From NCBI RefSeq assembly GCF_001999245.1, contig NZ_CP019630.1, forward strand, positions 3,439,001-3,503,000: DNA of 64,000 nucleotides, read 5' to 3'. The notes under the pieces were generated by a model. It had not been told where the DNA came from, did no database searches, and worked only from the letters and a program-made list of their open reading frames with translations. The stretch is from Roseibium algicola. GTDB taxonomy: Bacteria; Pseudomonadota; Alphaproteobacteria; Rhizobiales; Stappiaceae. Both the position numbers and the translations under genes were made by a program. Numbering within the stretch: position 1 is the first letter of the stretch; every line of letters begins with the position of its first letter. Shown here piece by piece: positions 10,433 to 18,074 of the stretch.

Positions 10433-11017
10433 ATGGGTGTGTTGATTGGGTTTTTTGTCAGGCTCTACACGATGGTGTTCGGAGCTCTGGAACGGCTGAC
10501 AAATGGCTGGTTCATCGGGCTTGCTGCCCGGTTCATTTTTGCCGCGATCCTGCTGCAGTTCTTCCTGAACTCGGCGATGACGAAAATCGGCGGCAACATC
10601 ATGAACATCTTCACGCCAACCGCAGGTGCCTATGCGCAGATGCTGCCCAAGATGATGGAGCAGGTCAGCTACGACACCAGCCAGATTGCGTTCTTCCCGT
10701 ATGGTCTCATGGTGCTTCTGGGCACCTGGGGTGAATTTGTCCTGCCGGTGATGGTGGTTGTCGGTCTATTCACCCGCTTCGCCAGCCTCGGCATGATCGT
10801 CTTCATCTGCGTCATGACCTATGTCGACATCTATGGCCATGGGGCTGATGCAAAGACGATCGGGGCGCTGTTCGACGGTGAACCCTATGCGATCATCGCC
10901 GATGACCGGTTGCTCTGGATCTTCCTGTTGCTGGTGCCGGTGCTCAAGGGGCCGGGTGTCGTCTCGCTGGACTGGCTGCTCGGCCGGTCCTATCGCAAGC
11001 GCGAGATGTACTACTGA
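10433..11017 (+). CDS. DoxX family inner-membrane protein of the bufferin cassette
   Basis: 194 aa with four hydrophobic segments: about 28-47, 85-110, 115-132 and 157-175. This is the DoxX fold, here with the longer N-terminus seen in cassettes that follow DUF692-DUF2063 genes. DoxX proteins of these operons are thought to link the system to redox chemistry at the membrane, but their exact role is not settled. It starts 43 nt after bufC1 behind GGGGGA, so it is probably cotranscribed. No terminator is visible between it and the following aldolase gene. Confidence 0.88.
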   Translation: MGVLIGFFVRLYTMVFGALERLTNGWFIGLAARFIFAAILLQFFLNSAMTKIGGNIMNIFTPTAGAYAQMLPKMMEQVSYDTSQIAFFPYGLMVLLGTWGEFVLPVMVVVGLFTRFASLGMIVFICVMTYVDIYGHGADAKTIGALFDGEPYAIIADDRLLWIFLLLVPVLKGPGVVSLDWLLGRSYRKREMYY

Positions 11018-11060
11018 AAAATCGGTTGCCGGTTGTGATGCCAAGTGATTAAACCGGCAC

Positions 11061-12119
11061 ATGAATTTTGCCAGTGACAATTGGGCGGGTGCGGCTCCGG
11101 CGGTGATGTCGGCGCTGGCCCGCCATAATGACGGGTTCTCGCCGGCCTACGGCACCGACCCGTTGACCGATTCCGTCTCCGCCACGTTCAACGAGATCTT
11201 CGAACGCGAGGTTGCCGTCTTCTTCGTGGCGACCGGTTCAGCGGCGAATTCTTTGGCGCTGGCTTCCTGTGCCAAGCCGGGCGGGGCGATCTTCTGCCAT
11301 TCCGGTGCGCATATTCAGGTTGATGAATGCAATTGTCCCGAGTTCATGACCGGCGGCAACAAGCTGTTGAGCGTGAAGGGACCAAACGGCCGGTTCTCCG
11401 CCGATGCCCTTCGCGAAAAGATGGCACAGGTTCCTGACGGTGTTGTCCACCATGGTCAGGTCGCATCCGTTTCCATCAGCCAGGCAACCGAATGCGGCAC
11501 CGTCTATACGCTGGATGAAATCGGCGCGATCAAGGATGTCTGCCGGTCCCGTTCGGTGCCGCTTCACATGGACGGCGCACGATTTGCCAATGCGCTTGTG
11601 ACGCTCGGCTGTTCGGCAGCCGACATGACATGGAAAGCGGGGGTGGACCTGCTTTCCTTCGGAGCCACCAAAAACGGCTGCTGGTGCGCGGAGGCCGTGG
11701 TTTTCTTTGATCTGGACGCCGCAAAATCCTTTGAGTATTTCCGCAAGCGCGGCGGTCATCTTTTCTCCAAGAGCCGCTTCGTGGCGGCCCAGTTCGAAGG
11801 CTATTTCCAGGATGACACCTGGCTGACGACCGCAAGCCACGCCAACGGCATGGCGACCCGTCTTGCTGAAGGCATTAGGCAGGCCGGAGGGCGTACTGCC
11901 TGGGCGGTGGAAGCCAATGAACTGTTCCCGATCCTGAAACGCAGCCAGATGGAAGCGCTTCAGGCGGCCGGTGCCAAGCTCTATGAATGGCCGGCAGAGG
12001 GCCTCGCCGAAGGCCACGCCCCGGCGTCGGACGAAGTCTGTGTACGTCTCGTCACCAGTTTCGCAACGACGGATGAAGACGTCGATGCGTTTTTGAAAGT
12101 GCTGTCCGGGACGGTCTGA
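11061..12119 (+). CDS. ltaE: Low-specificity L-threonine aldolase
   Basis: 352 aa PLP-dependent fold-type I enzyme that splits threonine or allo-threonine to glycine and acetaldehyde. Visible blocks: FASDNWAG at the N-terminus, ATGSAANSLAL (cofactor phosphate site), HMDGARFANAL and SFGATKNG, whose Lys is the Schiff-base residue. The family's usual length is about 340-350. It starts 43 nt after the DoxX gene with a weak ribosome binding site and could be read through from the bufferin operon; I see no functional link. It converges with the hsp20 gene. Confidence 0.9.
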   Translation: MNFASDNWAGAAPAVMSALARHNDGFSPAYGTDPLTDSVSATFNEIFEREVAVFFVATGSAANSLALASCAKPGGAIFCHSGAHIQVDECNCPEFMTGGNKLLSVKGPNGRFSADALREKMAQVPDGVVHHGQVASVSISQATECGTVYTLDEIGAIKDVCRSRSVPLHMDGARFANALVTLGCSAADMTWKAGVDLLSFGATKNGCWCAEAVVFFDLDAAKSFEYFRKRGGHLFSKSRFVAAQFEGYFQDDTWLTTASHANGMATRLAEGIRQAGGRTAWAVEANELFPILKRSQMEALQAAGAKLYEWPAEGLAEGHAPASDEVCVRLVTSFATTDEDVDAFLKVLSGTV

Positions 12120-12166
12120 GGGCCGCCTCTCGTGTGCCGAGATGTCTCGTGACGCGCAGGAACATC

Positions 12167-12194
12167 AAAAAAGGCGCCTGGTTTCCCAGGCGCC
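12167..12194 (-). terminator. Rho-independent terminator of the hsp20 gene
   Basis: A perfect 9-bp stem GGCGCCTGG/CCAGGCGCC with a TTTC loop is followed, on the minus strand, by six T residues. It ends the small heat-shock gene. Confidence 0.85.
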
Positions 12195-12228
12195 CCGATG
12201 ATGCGATTGCCGCAGTTGAACCAGACGG

Positions 12229-12675
12229 CTAGTGAGCCGTGGTTTCGATCTGCTTGGTTTCACCACTGGTGATTTCGATCTTGCGCGGCTTCATGGCTTC
12301 CGGGATTTCCCGAACAAGATCAACGTGCAGCAAGCCGTTTTCGAGGCTTGCCCCTTCCACGCGAACATGTTCGGCAATCTGGAAGCGGCGTTCAAAGGTG
12401 CGCGAGGCAATGCCGCGGTAGAGAATTTCCCGGCTGGCATCTTCTTCAGCTTTTTCACCCTTGATGGTGAGTGTGTGCTCCTTGGCTTCGACGCTCAGTT
12501 CGTCGTCGGAGAAGCCTGCCACGGCCATCGTGATGCGGTAGGCGTTTTCGCCCGTGCGCTCGATGTTATAGGGCGGATAGCTCGGCGCTTCGTTGCCGGC
12601 GGCATCGAGCATCGAGAAAAGCCGGTCGAAACCGACGGTGGAGCGGTAAAGCGGAGAAAAGTCGAAGTGACGCAT
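12229..12675 (-). CDS. Small heat-shock protein, Hsp20/alpha-crystallin family
   Basis: 148 aa, IbpA-like. The alpha-crystallin domain covers about residues 36-125: it opens with YPPYNIERTGENAYRI, includes AVAGF and the AKEHTLTIKG strand, and ends with the ASLENGLLHVDLVREIPE segment. A short C-terminal tail follows (PRKIEI, the I-x-I-like contact). The protein holds unfolding proteins under heat stress for refolding by DnaK/ClpB. The start ATG is preceded by GAGAGGA at 7 nt, and that site is embedded in a small hairpin that resembles a ROSE thermometer, so control is probably at translation. Confidence 0.93.
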   Translation of the reverse strand: MRHFDFSPLYRSTVGFDRLFSMLDAAGNEAPSYPPYNIERTGENAYRITMAVAGFSDDELSVEAKEHTLTIKGEKAEEDASREILYRGIASRTFERRFQIAEHVRVEGASLENGLLHVDLVREIPEAMKPRKIEITSGETKQIETTAH

Positions 12676-12780
12676 GTGTCTGTCCTCTCTTGAGCAACTG
12701 ATACTTCACTGATGTTGAGCAGTCCTTGGTCCCCCGGATTGGCGGGACAGGCTGCGGTGCAAACCCGGTCTGGCGCTTGC
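12676..12780 (-). promoter_or_regulatory. ROSE-like RNA thermometer in the hsp20 leader
   Basis: Directly before the hsp20 start the minus strand reads GTTGCTC-AAGA-GAGGACA (12698-12681). TTGCTC can pair with the Shine-Dalgarno GAGGA with one internal G-G opposition, the arrangement known for ROSE elements of rhizobial small heat-shock genes (UUGCU against AGGA). The rest of the leader (to about 12780) is GC-rich and may form the upstream ROSE hairpins, which I did not fold. Call rests on the hairpin and the gene it controls. Confidence 0.55.
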
Positions 12781-12949
12781 ATGAAGAGATTTGGTAATTC
12801 GGATTTTCATTTCAAGAGGCGGGAAATGTGGGGCGTCGTGGAAACATGAACGCCACATGAACAGTGCCTTCCGGTTGCGTTCAAGTGGCCCGGTGCATCT
12901 TCAATCCAACGTCAGCACGGCGCTGGCGGAACAAACTGGAGATTTGAAG

Positions 12950-13369
12950 ATGTTTGCCAATGTTTCGAAATTGTCCGCCCCGATCGCCGGTGCCATTCTG
13001 CTGGTGTCCGCAGGTTTCATCACCACCGCATCCGCTGCCCCGCTGGTCGGAAAGACCCAGATCGAACCGGCAAAAGCCGAGCTGGTGGTCAAGGTCGATC
13101 ATCGCCGTGGTAACGGGCGCAGTGGCAACTGGAACGGCCGTCACGGTGGTCGCCATTTCGAAATGGGTCCGCGCCAGATCCGCCGCAGCCTGCGTCACCG
13201 CGGTTTCGACCATATCAAGATCCTCGACCGCCGTGGTCCGATGTACATCGTACGGGCAAAAGGCTGGCGCGGCATGCCGGTTCGGCTGGTCGTCGATTCC
13301 CGCAATGCCAACATTGTCCGCAGCCATCCGATCGGTAAGCGTGGTCACTGGCAGCGCCGCTGGTACTAA
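12950..13369 (+). CDS. Small exported basic protein, PepSY-like C-terminus
   Basis: 139 aa. A clear signal peptide (residues 1-28, cleavage near TASA-AP) is followed by a stretch very rich in Arg, Gly, His and Asn (about residues 50-75). The end resembles short PepSY-like repeats (RQIRRSLRHRGFDHI, RRGPMYIVRAKG, VRLVVDSRNANIV), a pattern seen in many small periplasmic proteins of this order. The ATG at 12950 has GGAG about 9 nt upstream; upstream starts in the same frame lack a signal sequence at the N-terminus. Function unknown. No obvious operon partner. Confidence 0.7.
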   Translation: MFANVSKLSAPIAGAILLVSAGFITTASAAPLVGKTQIEPAKAELVVKVDHRRGNGRSGNWNGRHGGRHFEMGPRQIRRSLRHRGFDHIKILDRRGPMYIVRAKGWRGMPVRLVVDSRNANIVRSHPIGKRGHWQRRWY

Positions 13370-13395
13370 GCAGCAGCTACAAGCTGTCTGACACT

Positions 13396-13428
13396 TTCAG
13401 GGCCGGCTTCCCAGGGAGCCGGCCTGAA
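13396..13428 (+). terminator. Strong hairpin after the exported basic protein gene
   Basis: TTCAGGCCGGCT-type arms pair over 12 bp with one bulged G, loop TCCCAGGG, starting 27 nt after the stop codon. It lacks a proper T-run (GCTTGTTGT follows), so it is a weak terminator or a 3'-end stabiliser. Confidence 0.45.
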
Positions 13429-13584
13429 GCTTGTTGTGAGGGGCGCCTGGCACGGGTATCACTTGACGATGCAAGACAACGCCGGACGGTGCCGGCAGGA
13501 TCTGCAGGCGTGACGAGTTGTTGACGAAAAACCATTATCTGTTTGAAAAACAAACTCTCAACGAGCCCGAGTGATTCGCAGCGC

Positions 13585-14658
13585 ATGACCTTGATCGACC
13601 ATCCCGACAATCCGGTGCCCGAAGGGGCGCGATCCGGGTTCGTCACGACGCCGGATGACAAGAAGATCCGGTATGCGCATTGGCCCGCCGCCGGTGCCCG
13701 GCGCAAAGGTACGGTGACACTGCTTCAGGGGCGGGCGGAGTTCATCGAGAAATACTTCGAAGTGATCGAGGATCTGCGACAGCGGGGCTTTGCGGTCATC
13801 GCCTTCGACTGGCGCGGGCAGGGCGGGTCGCAACGCCTTACCCGCAATCCCCGGCGCGGGCACGTTTCGAACTTCAACAAGTACAAGCTGGATTTGCGCA
13901 CCGTTCTGAAGGAAGTCTCACTGGCGACCTACCCCGGGCCTCACTTTGCGCTTGCCCACTCTACCGGAGCGCTGGTTGTCCTGTCCGATACGGACCGTCT
14001 GCGGACGATGCTGGACCGCGCGGTGCTGACAGCGCCGCTGCTGGGGCTGCCGACGGGAACATGGTCTCCCGGCCTGGTGTCCGGGTTCCGGTCGATCCTG
14101 CGCAAGCTCACTCTGGGGCTGTTTGGCCGCCCGGGCCTGAAGGCAACCTCTCCAAAGACGTCCTGGCTGATCGAAAAGGTTGCCATTCCGGTTGCCCGCC
14201 TGTTGTCGATGTTCGGTCTTGGCAGATTGTTTGTGCCAGGGGGCAACGCTGAAATTTCAGTGCCCTATGAAAGCAACCGGCAAACGACGGACAAGGCGCG
14301 GTTCGAGCGGTTCAACAAGGTGCTGGAACAGGCGCCAGAGCTGGGTGTCGGGTCTCCCACTCTCGGTTGGCTGGGTGCGACCGGTCGCGCCATGCTGGCG
14401 CTGCGCCGGCGGGAGGCCGGGCCGAATATCAAATTACCCTGTCTGGTGCTGGCTGCGGGCAACGACCGGATCGTCTCCACACCCATGATCGAGGACTTCG
14501 TGGCACGGGCGAAGGCGGCTGCCTATGTGGAAATCGCGGGCGCCGAACATGAGCTGATGATGGAACGCGATGCCTTCCGCGACCAGTTCTGGGCGGCGTT
14601 CGATGCCTTTGTGCCCGGTCTTGAAGCCGAACAGGCGCTGGAACGGGCTGGAAGCTGA
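13585..14658 (+). CDS. Alpha/beta hydrolase, lysophospholipase-like (PldB type)
   Basis: 357 aa. Serine aminopeptidase S33 / lysophospholipase L2 type hydrolase. Visible: oxyanion region TLLQGRAEFIEKY, FDWRGQGGS, nucleophile elbow AHSTGA (Ser in a G/A-H-S-x-G setting), the acid region LVLAAGNDRIVS and the catalytic His in AGAEHELMME. Such enzymes cleave acyl esters of lysophospholipids or related lipids; the substrate here is unknown. The chosen ATG gives MTLIDHPDNPVPEGA, which fits the family's usual start; an upstream TTG at 13543 in the same frame is possible. Neither has a strong ribosome binding site. Confidence 0.85.
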   Translation: MTLIDHPDNPVPEGARSGFVTTPDDKKIRYAHWPAAGARRKGTVTLLQGRAEFIEKYFEVIEDLRQRGFAVIAFDWRGQGGSQRLTRNPRRGHVSNFNKYKLDLRTVLKEVSLATYPGPHFALAHSTGALVVLSDTDRLRTMLDRAVLTAPLLGLPTGTWSPGLVSGFRSILRKLTLGLFGRPGLKATSPKTSWLIEKVAIPVARLLSMFGLGRLFVPGGNAEISVPYESNRQTTDKARFERFNKVLEQAPELGVGSPTLGWLGATGRAMLALRRREAGPNIKLPCLVLAAGNDRIVSTPMIEDFVARAKAAAYVEIAGAEHELMMERDAFRDQFWAAFDAFVPGLEAEQALERAGS

Positions 14659-14688
14659 TCCCGCGCCCTGATATGGCCGTGTGGCCGG

Positions 14689-15492
14689 TCAGGCTGCCTT
14701 TGCGAGGTCCCGCAGGAGGATTTCATGCAGACGCGGGTCGCCTGACGCAACGATCTGGCCGCCGTCGGCCGGAGAGCCGCCGGTCCACGTCGTGACAACA
14801 CCACCTGCTCCTTCAATAATCGGCACAAGTGCAACGATATCATAGGCTTGCAGACCGGATTCGATTACCGCGTCGCCGTGGCCGGCTGCGACCATGCAGT
14901 AGGCATAGCAGTCTGTGCCATAGCGGGATAACTGAACGGCCGCTTCGATCTGGTCGAACGCCTGGCGTTCGCCATTCTTGAAAAGTGCCGGTGTGGTGGT
15001 GAAAATAGTGGCATCTTCCAGCTTCTCACAGGGCCGGGTTTTGAGCTGCCTGGCACCCAGAGGTCCATCGTACCAGGCCGTCTTGCCGTCGCCACCGAAC
15101 CGTTCGCCGATATAGGGCTGAACCATCATGCCGAGGCTCGGGACGCCATTGGTCCGCAGGCCGATCAGCGTCCCCCAGGTGGGCAGGCCGGTGATGAAGG
15201 CACGGGTACCGTCAATCGGGTCCAGCACCCACACATGTTCAGCGTCGAGATTTTCCGGGCCGTGTTCTTCGCCAAGGATTCCGTGGTCCGGATAGGTCTC
15301 GTTGATCAGGGCGCGCATTGCCGTTTCACCGTTCTTGTCGGCGATGGTGACCGGGTCGAAGCCGGCTTTCCACTTGTTGTCGATTGCAAAGCCCTGGCGG
15401 AAATGCGGCATGATCGCACCGCTGGCTGCTTCCGCCAGCCTGTCCAGAAACGGGGCAAACAAATTGGAACTGGAAACAGGCCCTGCCGACAT
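14689..15492 (-). CDS. hisN: Inositol monophosphatase family, histidinol-phosphatase type (HisN)
   Basis: 267 aa. Mg-dependent, Li-sensitive phosphatase fold. Metal-binding blocks: GEEHGPE, DPIDGTRAFITG (metal and phosphate site) and QAYDIVALVPIIEGAGG. The HisN branch, common in alphaproteobacteria, hydrolyses histidinol phosphate in histidine synthesis; the sequence (GTRAFITGLPTWGTLI) fits that branch better than the SuhB type, which is present separately near 59.5 kb. Two ATGs stand side by side; AGGAGG is 2 nt from the first and 5 nt from the second, so the second (15492) is chosen. Convergent with the hydrolase gene. Confidence 0.87.
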   Translation of the reverse strand: MSAGPVSSSNLFAPFLDRLAEAASGAIMPHFRQGFAIDNKWKAGFDPVTIADKNGETAMRALINETYPDHGILGEEHGPENLDAEHVWVLDPIDGTRAFITGLPTWGTLIGLRTNGVPSLGMMVQPYIGERFGGDGKTAWYDGPLGARQLKTRPCEKLEDATIFTTTPALFKNGERQAFDQIEAAVQLSRYGTDCYAYCMVAAGHGDAVIESGLQAYDIVALVPIIEGAGGVVTTWTGGSPADGGQIVASGDPRLHEILLRDLAKAA

Positions 15493-15632
15493 CATTACCT
15501 CCTGGCTGCGGAAACCGCTCAAAACCCAAATCAACGTGAATTGCCGCTTGTATAACCGGTTCTGCAAAAAAATGAATCTGCAAAACCTGAATGACTGCTC
15601 ATACTTTGATCAGTTTGAAAGGGCTGTCGGGC

Positions 15633-15661
15633 TTGACCTTTGTGCGGTGCAATGCGATTTT
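15633..15661 (+). promoter_or_regulatory. Candidate promoter of the sRNA at 15665
   Basis: TTGACC (15633-15638), 17-nt spacer, GATTTT (15656-15661). The -10 match is weak. TGCGGTGC occurs as a direct repeat at 15643-15650 and 15664-15671, spanning the spacer and the start, which may be a regulator site. Confidence 0.4.
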
Positions 15662-15664
15662 ATT

Positions 15665-15748
15665 GCGGTGCGATACGTTGTGTCGTACCGCCCTCCTTGG
15701 GCGTTTCCTCCCTAGACTCGGGCCGCCTCTTTTGAGAGCGGCCTTTTT
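15665..15748 (+). ncRNA. Candidate trans-acting sRNA with anti-Shine-Dalgarno motifs
   Basis: About 84 nt in a 271-nt gene-free gap. Order: a 12-bp stem-loop (arms 15665-15676 and 15680-15691, two G-U pairs, loop GTT); a linker with CCTCC (15692-15696) and TTCCTCCCT (15705-15713); then a terminator hairpin (GGCCGC...GCGGCC with one bulge) and eight T residues. A strong terminator with no coding gene upstream on this strand, together with CCUCC-rich single-stranded stretches, is the signature of alphaproteobacterial anti-SD sRNAs (alpha-r14 or cuckoo-like families). Family placement is inference. The second candidate near 50.1 kb shares CCTCCCT, GACTC and the terminator layout. Confidence 0.6.
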
Positions 15749-15763
15749 TTTGGGTCCGGGGTT

Positions 15764-16684
15764 TTATTCCGCTGCGATGGAGTCCGCCGGCAAGGCTGCA
15801 TCCGGCATGGAGGTCAGTTCGCGGGCAAACTGGCAAAGGTTGTGGAAGAGATCCCCGAAGCCGGGGGTCGGCTGGTGGGTTGCCTCGTCCATATAGAGCC
15901 CGCGATTGATTTCGATCTGCAGGGCATGCAGACCGCTTGTGGGGCGGCCGTAGTGTTCGGTGATGAAACCGCCCGCATACGGTTTGTTGCGCGAGACGGT
16001 GTAGCCCATCTCCTTCAGCACCGAGCAGGCGAACTCCGTCAGGTCGCTGCTGCAGCTGGTGCCATAGCGGTCACCCAGGATGAAATCCGGCCGCGTGTCG
16101 GTGGTCTGGCATTTCACGCTTGAAGGCATGGAATGACAATCGATCAGCACGGCGTAGCCGAAGGTGACATGGGTCTGGGCCAGAAGCCGGCGCAACGTGG
16201 TGTGGTAAGGCTTGTAGATCTCCTCTACCCGGCTGAGGGCTTCGGATACCGGCAGCTTGTGCCTGTAGATCTCGTGGTTCTCGCTGACGATGCGCGCCAC
16301 GGTGCCAAGCCCGCCGGCCACGCGGATCGAACGGCTGTTGGCATAGGTCGGCAGACGCCCGTCGAACATCTTCGGGTCGAGCTCATAGGGCTCGCGGTTC
16401 ACATCAAGGTAGGCCCTGGGGAAATGCGCACGCAGGAGCGGCGCGCCGAGCGGCACGACATGGGCAAACAGATCGTCGACATAAGCATCCTCCGACCGCC
16501 GAATGGCTGTTTCGTCCAGGCGGGAAGACGCTAGAAAGCTTTTGGAATATTGCCTGCCGGAATGGGGCGAATTGAAAACGAACGGAACCCTTTGGTCCGC
16601 AGGACACAAAACTTCAAACGCTGGGAAGCCGTTAAAGTCCGCCTCGAAAGAGGCTTGTGAAGAAGGCTGCTTGTCGTCCGTCAA
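15764..16684 (-). CDS. N-formylglutamate amidohydrolase family protein
   Basis: About 306 aa from the proposed start. Zn-dependent amidohydrolase of the HutG/FGase family. Blocks seen: VFNSPHSGR, IRRSEDAYVDDLF, LLRAHFPRAYLDVNREP, KPYHTTL, LIDCHSMPSS and LQIEINRGLYMDE; the His, Asp and Glu residues in these are the likely metal ligands. It would release glutamate from N-formylglutamate in histidine breakdown or from similar N-acyl compounds. The start is unclear: a TTG at 16684 with AGGA 7 nt upstream gives the usual length; an ATG at 16792 without ribosome binding site and a still longer reading to 16948 are possible. No hut genes are nearby. Confidence 0.85.
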   Translation of the reverse strand: MTDDKQPSSQASFEADFNGFPAFEVLCPADQRVPFVFNSPHSGRQYSKSFLASSRLDETAIRRSEDAYVDDLFAHVVPLGAPLLRAHFPRAYLDVNREPYELDPKMFDGRLPTYANSRSIRVAGGLGTVARIVSENHEIYRHKLPVSEALSRVEEIYKPYHTTLRRLLAQTHVTFGYAVLIDCHSMPSSVKCQTTDTRPDFILGDRYGTSCSSDLTEFACSVLKEMGYTVSRNKPYAGGFITEHYGRPTSGLHALQIEINRGLYMDEATHQPTPGFGDLFHNLCQFARELTSMPDAALPADSIAAE

Positions 16685-17053
16685 TGGTGTGTCCTGGTTG
16701 CCGCCCGGTGCAGGCCATGGCCCATGGTGCCAAGGAATCGCGGCGCAGTCCACCTTGGTGGGATCAAAAGCCCCGCGGCTGTGGGGAAACATCTGGTGAT
16801 CGAGGGCAGGAATGGCCAGATGCCACGAATGCCGCAGCCGTACCAATGGCCCGGGAATGCATACGCCACGACGATTTTCCCCGACGTGAGAAGCCGACAG
16901 GTTCTCACGAGGCAAGTGATGGTTCGTTCTCAACAAGAGCCTATCCACACCGTGGGGTCGTGATCCAATTCACCCTATCATTCTGTGGAATTCGAGCTAT
17001 AACCGGCAGAAAGGGAACCGAACCCACACGAACAAAGGACCTGGTCAATTACG
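16685..17053. other. Intergenic region between divergent amidohydrolase and cpdR
   Basis: 369 nt. Part may be coding for an extended N-terminus of the amidohydrolase (frame open to 16948), although that extension does not look like conserved protein. The end nearest cpdR is AT-richer and carries AAAGGA ahead of the cpdR start. No hairpin terminator or RNA gene seen. Confidence 0.4.
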
Positions 17054-17413
17054 ATGCCGCGTATCCTGCTTGCCGAAGATGATAATGACATGCGCCGCTT
17101 TCTGGCGAAGGCGCTGGAAAATGCCGGTCATGACGTCGTTTCGTTCGATAACGGCAGAAGCGCCTACGAGCGCCTGCGCGAGGAACCGTTTTCTCTGCTT
17201 CTGACCGATATCGTGATGCCGGAGATGGACGGGATCGAGCTGGCGCGCCGGGCTACGGAACTCGATCCGGACTTGAAGGTGATGTTCATTACCGGTTTTG
17301 CCGCCGTTGCCCTCAATCCGGAATCAGATGCTCCCAAGGATGCCAAGGTTCTTTCCAAGCCATTCCATCTTAAAGATCTTGTCCAGGAAGTGGAGCGCAT
17401 GCTGGCCGCCTGA
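17054..17413 (+). CDS. cpdR: Single-domain response regulator CpdR
   Basis: 119 aa, receiver domain only. Acidic pocket EDD (residues 8-10), phospho-acceptor D52 in LTDIVMPEMDG, Thr in MFITGFA and Lys in LSKPFHL. CpdR, when unphosphorylated, acts as a ClpXP adaptor that primes degradation of PdeA and, with RcdA and PopA, of CtrA; the CckA-ChpT relay controls its phosphorylation. The length, the lack of an output domain and the match of the receiver (MPRILLAEDDNDMRRFL) support CpdR rather than a generic receiver. It ends in two alanines, a ClpXP-friendly tail (inference). An RcdA homologue lies near 49.5 kb. Confidence 0.93.
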   Translation: MPRILLAEDDNDMRRFLAKALENAGHDVVSFDNGRSAYERLREEPFSLLLTDIVMPEMDGIELARRATELDPDLKVMFITGFAAVALNPESDAPKDAKVLSKPFHLKDLVQEVERMLAA

Positions 17414-17490
17414 CAAGGTGTTGACGCGGCGGAAAACAGGGGTTGCGAACCGGGCTGGGGAAATTTTGACAGTTCGGTGAAAAAGGGGGG

Positions 17491-17519
17491 TTGCACAGTT
17501 TGCGGATCCCCGTTATATC
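17491..17519 (+). promoter_or_regulatory. Promoter of the tRNA-Val gene
   Basis: TTGCAC (17491-17496), 17-nt spacer, TATATC (17514-17519), 44 nt before the tRNA. This is a good match to alphaproteobacterial housekeeping promoters. Confidence 0.65.
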
Positions 17520-17562
17520 GCACTCCACCACGGCGCTGGGGCGTCGGACTACCGAGAAATTC

Positions 17563-17637
17563 GGGCGTGTAGCTCAGCGGGAGAGCACTTCGTTGACATC
17601 GAAGGGGTCACAGGTTCAATCCCTGTCACGCCCACCA
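17563..17637 (+). tRNA. tRNA-Val (anticodon GAC)
   Basis: 75 nt including an encoded CCA. Acceptor arm GGGCGTG/CACGCCC is perfect; D arm GCTC...GAGC; anticodon stem CTTCG/CGAAG encloses the 7-nt loop TTGACAT with anticodon GAC; T arm carries GGTTCAATCC. No intron, and no integrase or flanking repeat suggesting use as an attachment site. Confidence 0.97.
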
Positions 17638-17729
17638 TTATTGCGCTGATTGAAGTTTCAAGAGGCGCGGATTGATCAGAAGACAGGCGCAGGACCTGCC
17701 GCAGCTTCTAGACCAATCCAGTCAAACGT

Positions 17730-17750
17730 GAGCGCCTTTGGCGCTCATTT
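17730..17750 (+). terminator. Probable terminator after tRNA-Val
   Basis: A perfect 7-bp stem GAGCGCC/GGCGCTC with a TTT loop, followed by ATTTGGTTT, lies 93 nt after the tRNA and just before rpmJ. The T-run is interrupted, so it is of moderate strength. Confidence 0.5.
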
Positions 17751-17786
17751 GGTTTAAAGAAGCAGGGCCCTTGTGGGGACAGTGAC

Positions 17787-17912
17787 ATGAAGATCAAAAA
17801 CTCGCTCAAAGCGCTCATGACCCGCCACCGCGACAACCGCATGGTTCGCCGTAAAGGCCGCGTCTACATCATCAACAAGAAAAACCCGCGTTTCAAAGCA
17901 CGCCAGGGCTAA
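17787..17912 (+). CDS. rpmJ: 50S ribosomal protein L36, type B
   Basis: 41 aa, beginning [17 protein letters not shown] and ending RFKARQG. It is the basic L36 form that lacks the zinc-binding cysteines (C- paralogue, also called YkgO), usual as the only L36 in alphaproteobacteria. It is too short for many gene finders. It sits between tRNA-Val and a TPR gene. Confidence 0.97.
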   Translation: MKIKNSLKALMTRHRDNRMVRRKGRVYIINKKNPRFKARQG

Positions 17913-18074
17913 TCTTGTTGCCGCGCATCGCGTGGCGGAAGAACTGAAAATCTCTTCCTGAACAAGGCTTTATCTTGTTGCTGGGAGAGGTGGCCAGGTC
18001 CCTGCCACCGTAGCGCACGAAGATGTGTCAAATTCCCGGATTGACCGCCGCATCCAACGATCCATAATCGTCGG

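Noticed and set aside
17563..17637. tRNA-Val as a phage or island attachment site
   Set aside because: No integrase gene, no repeat of the tRNA 3' end downstream, and flanking genes are core functions.
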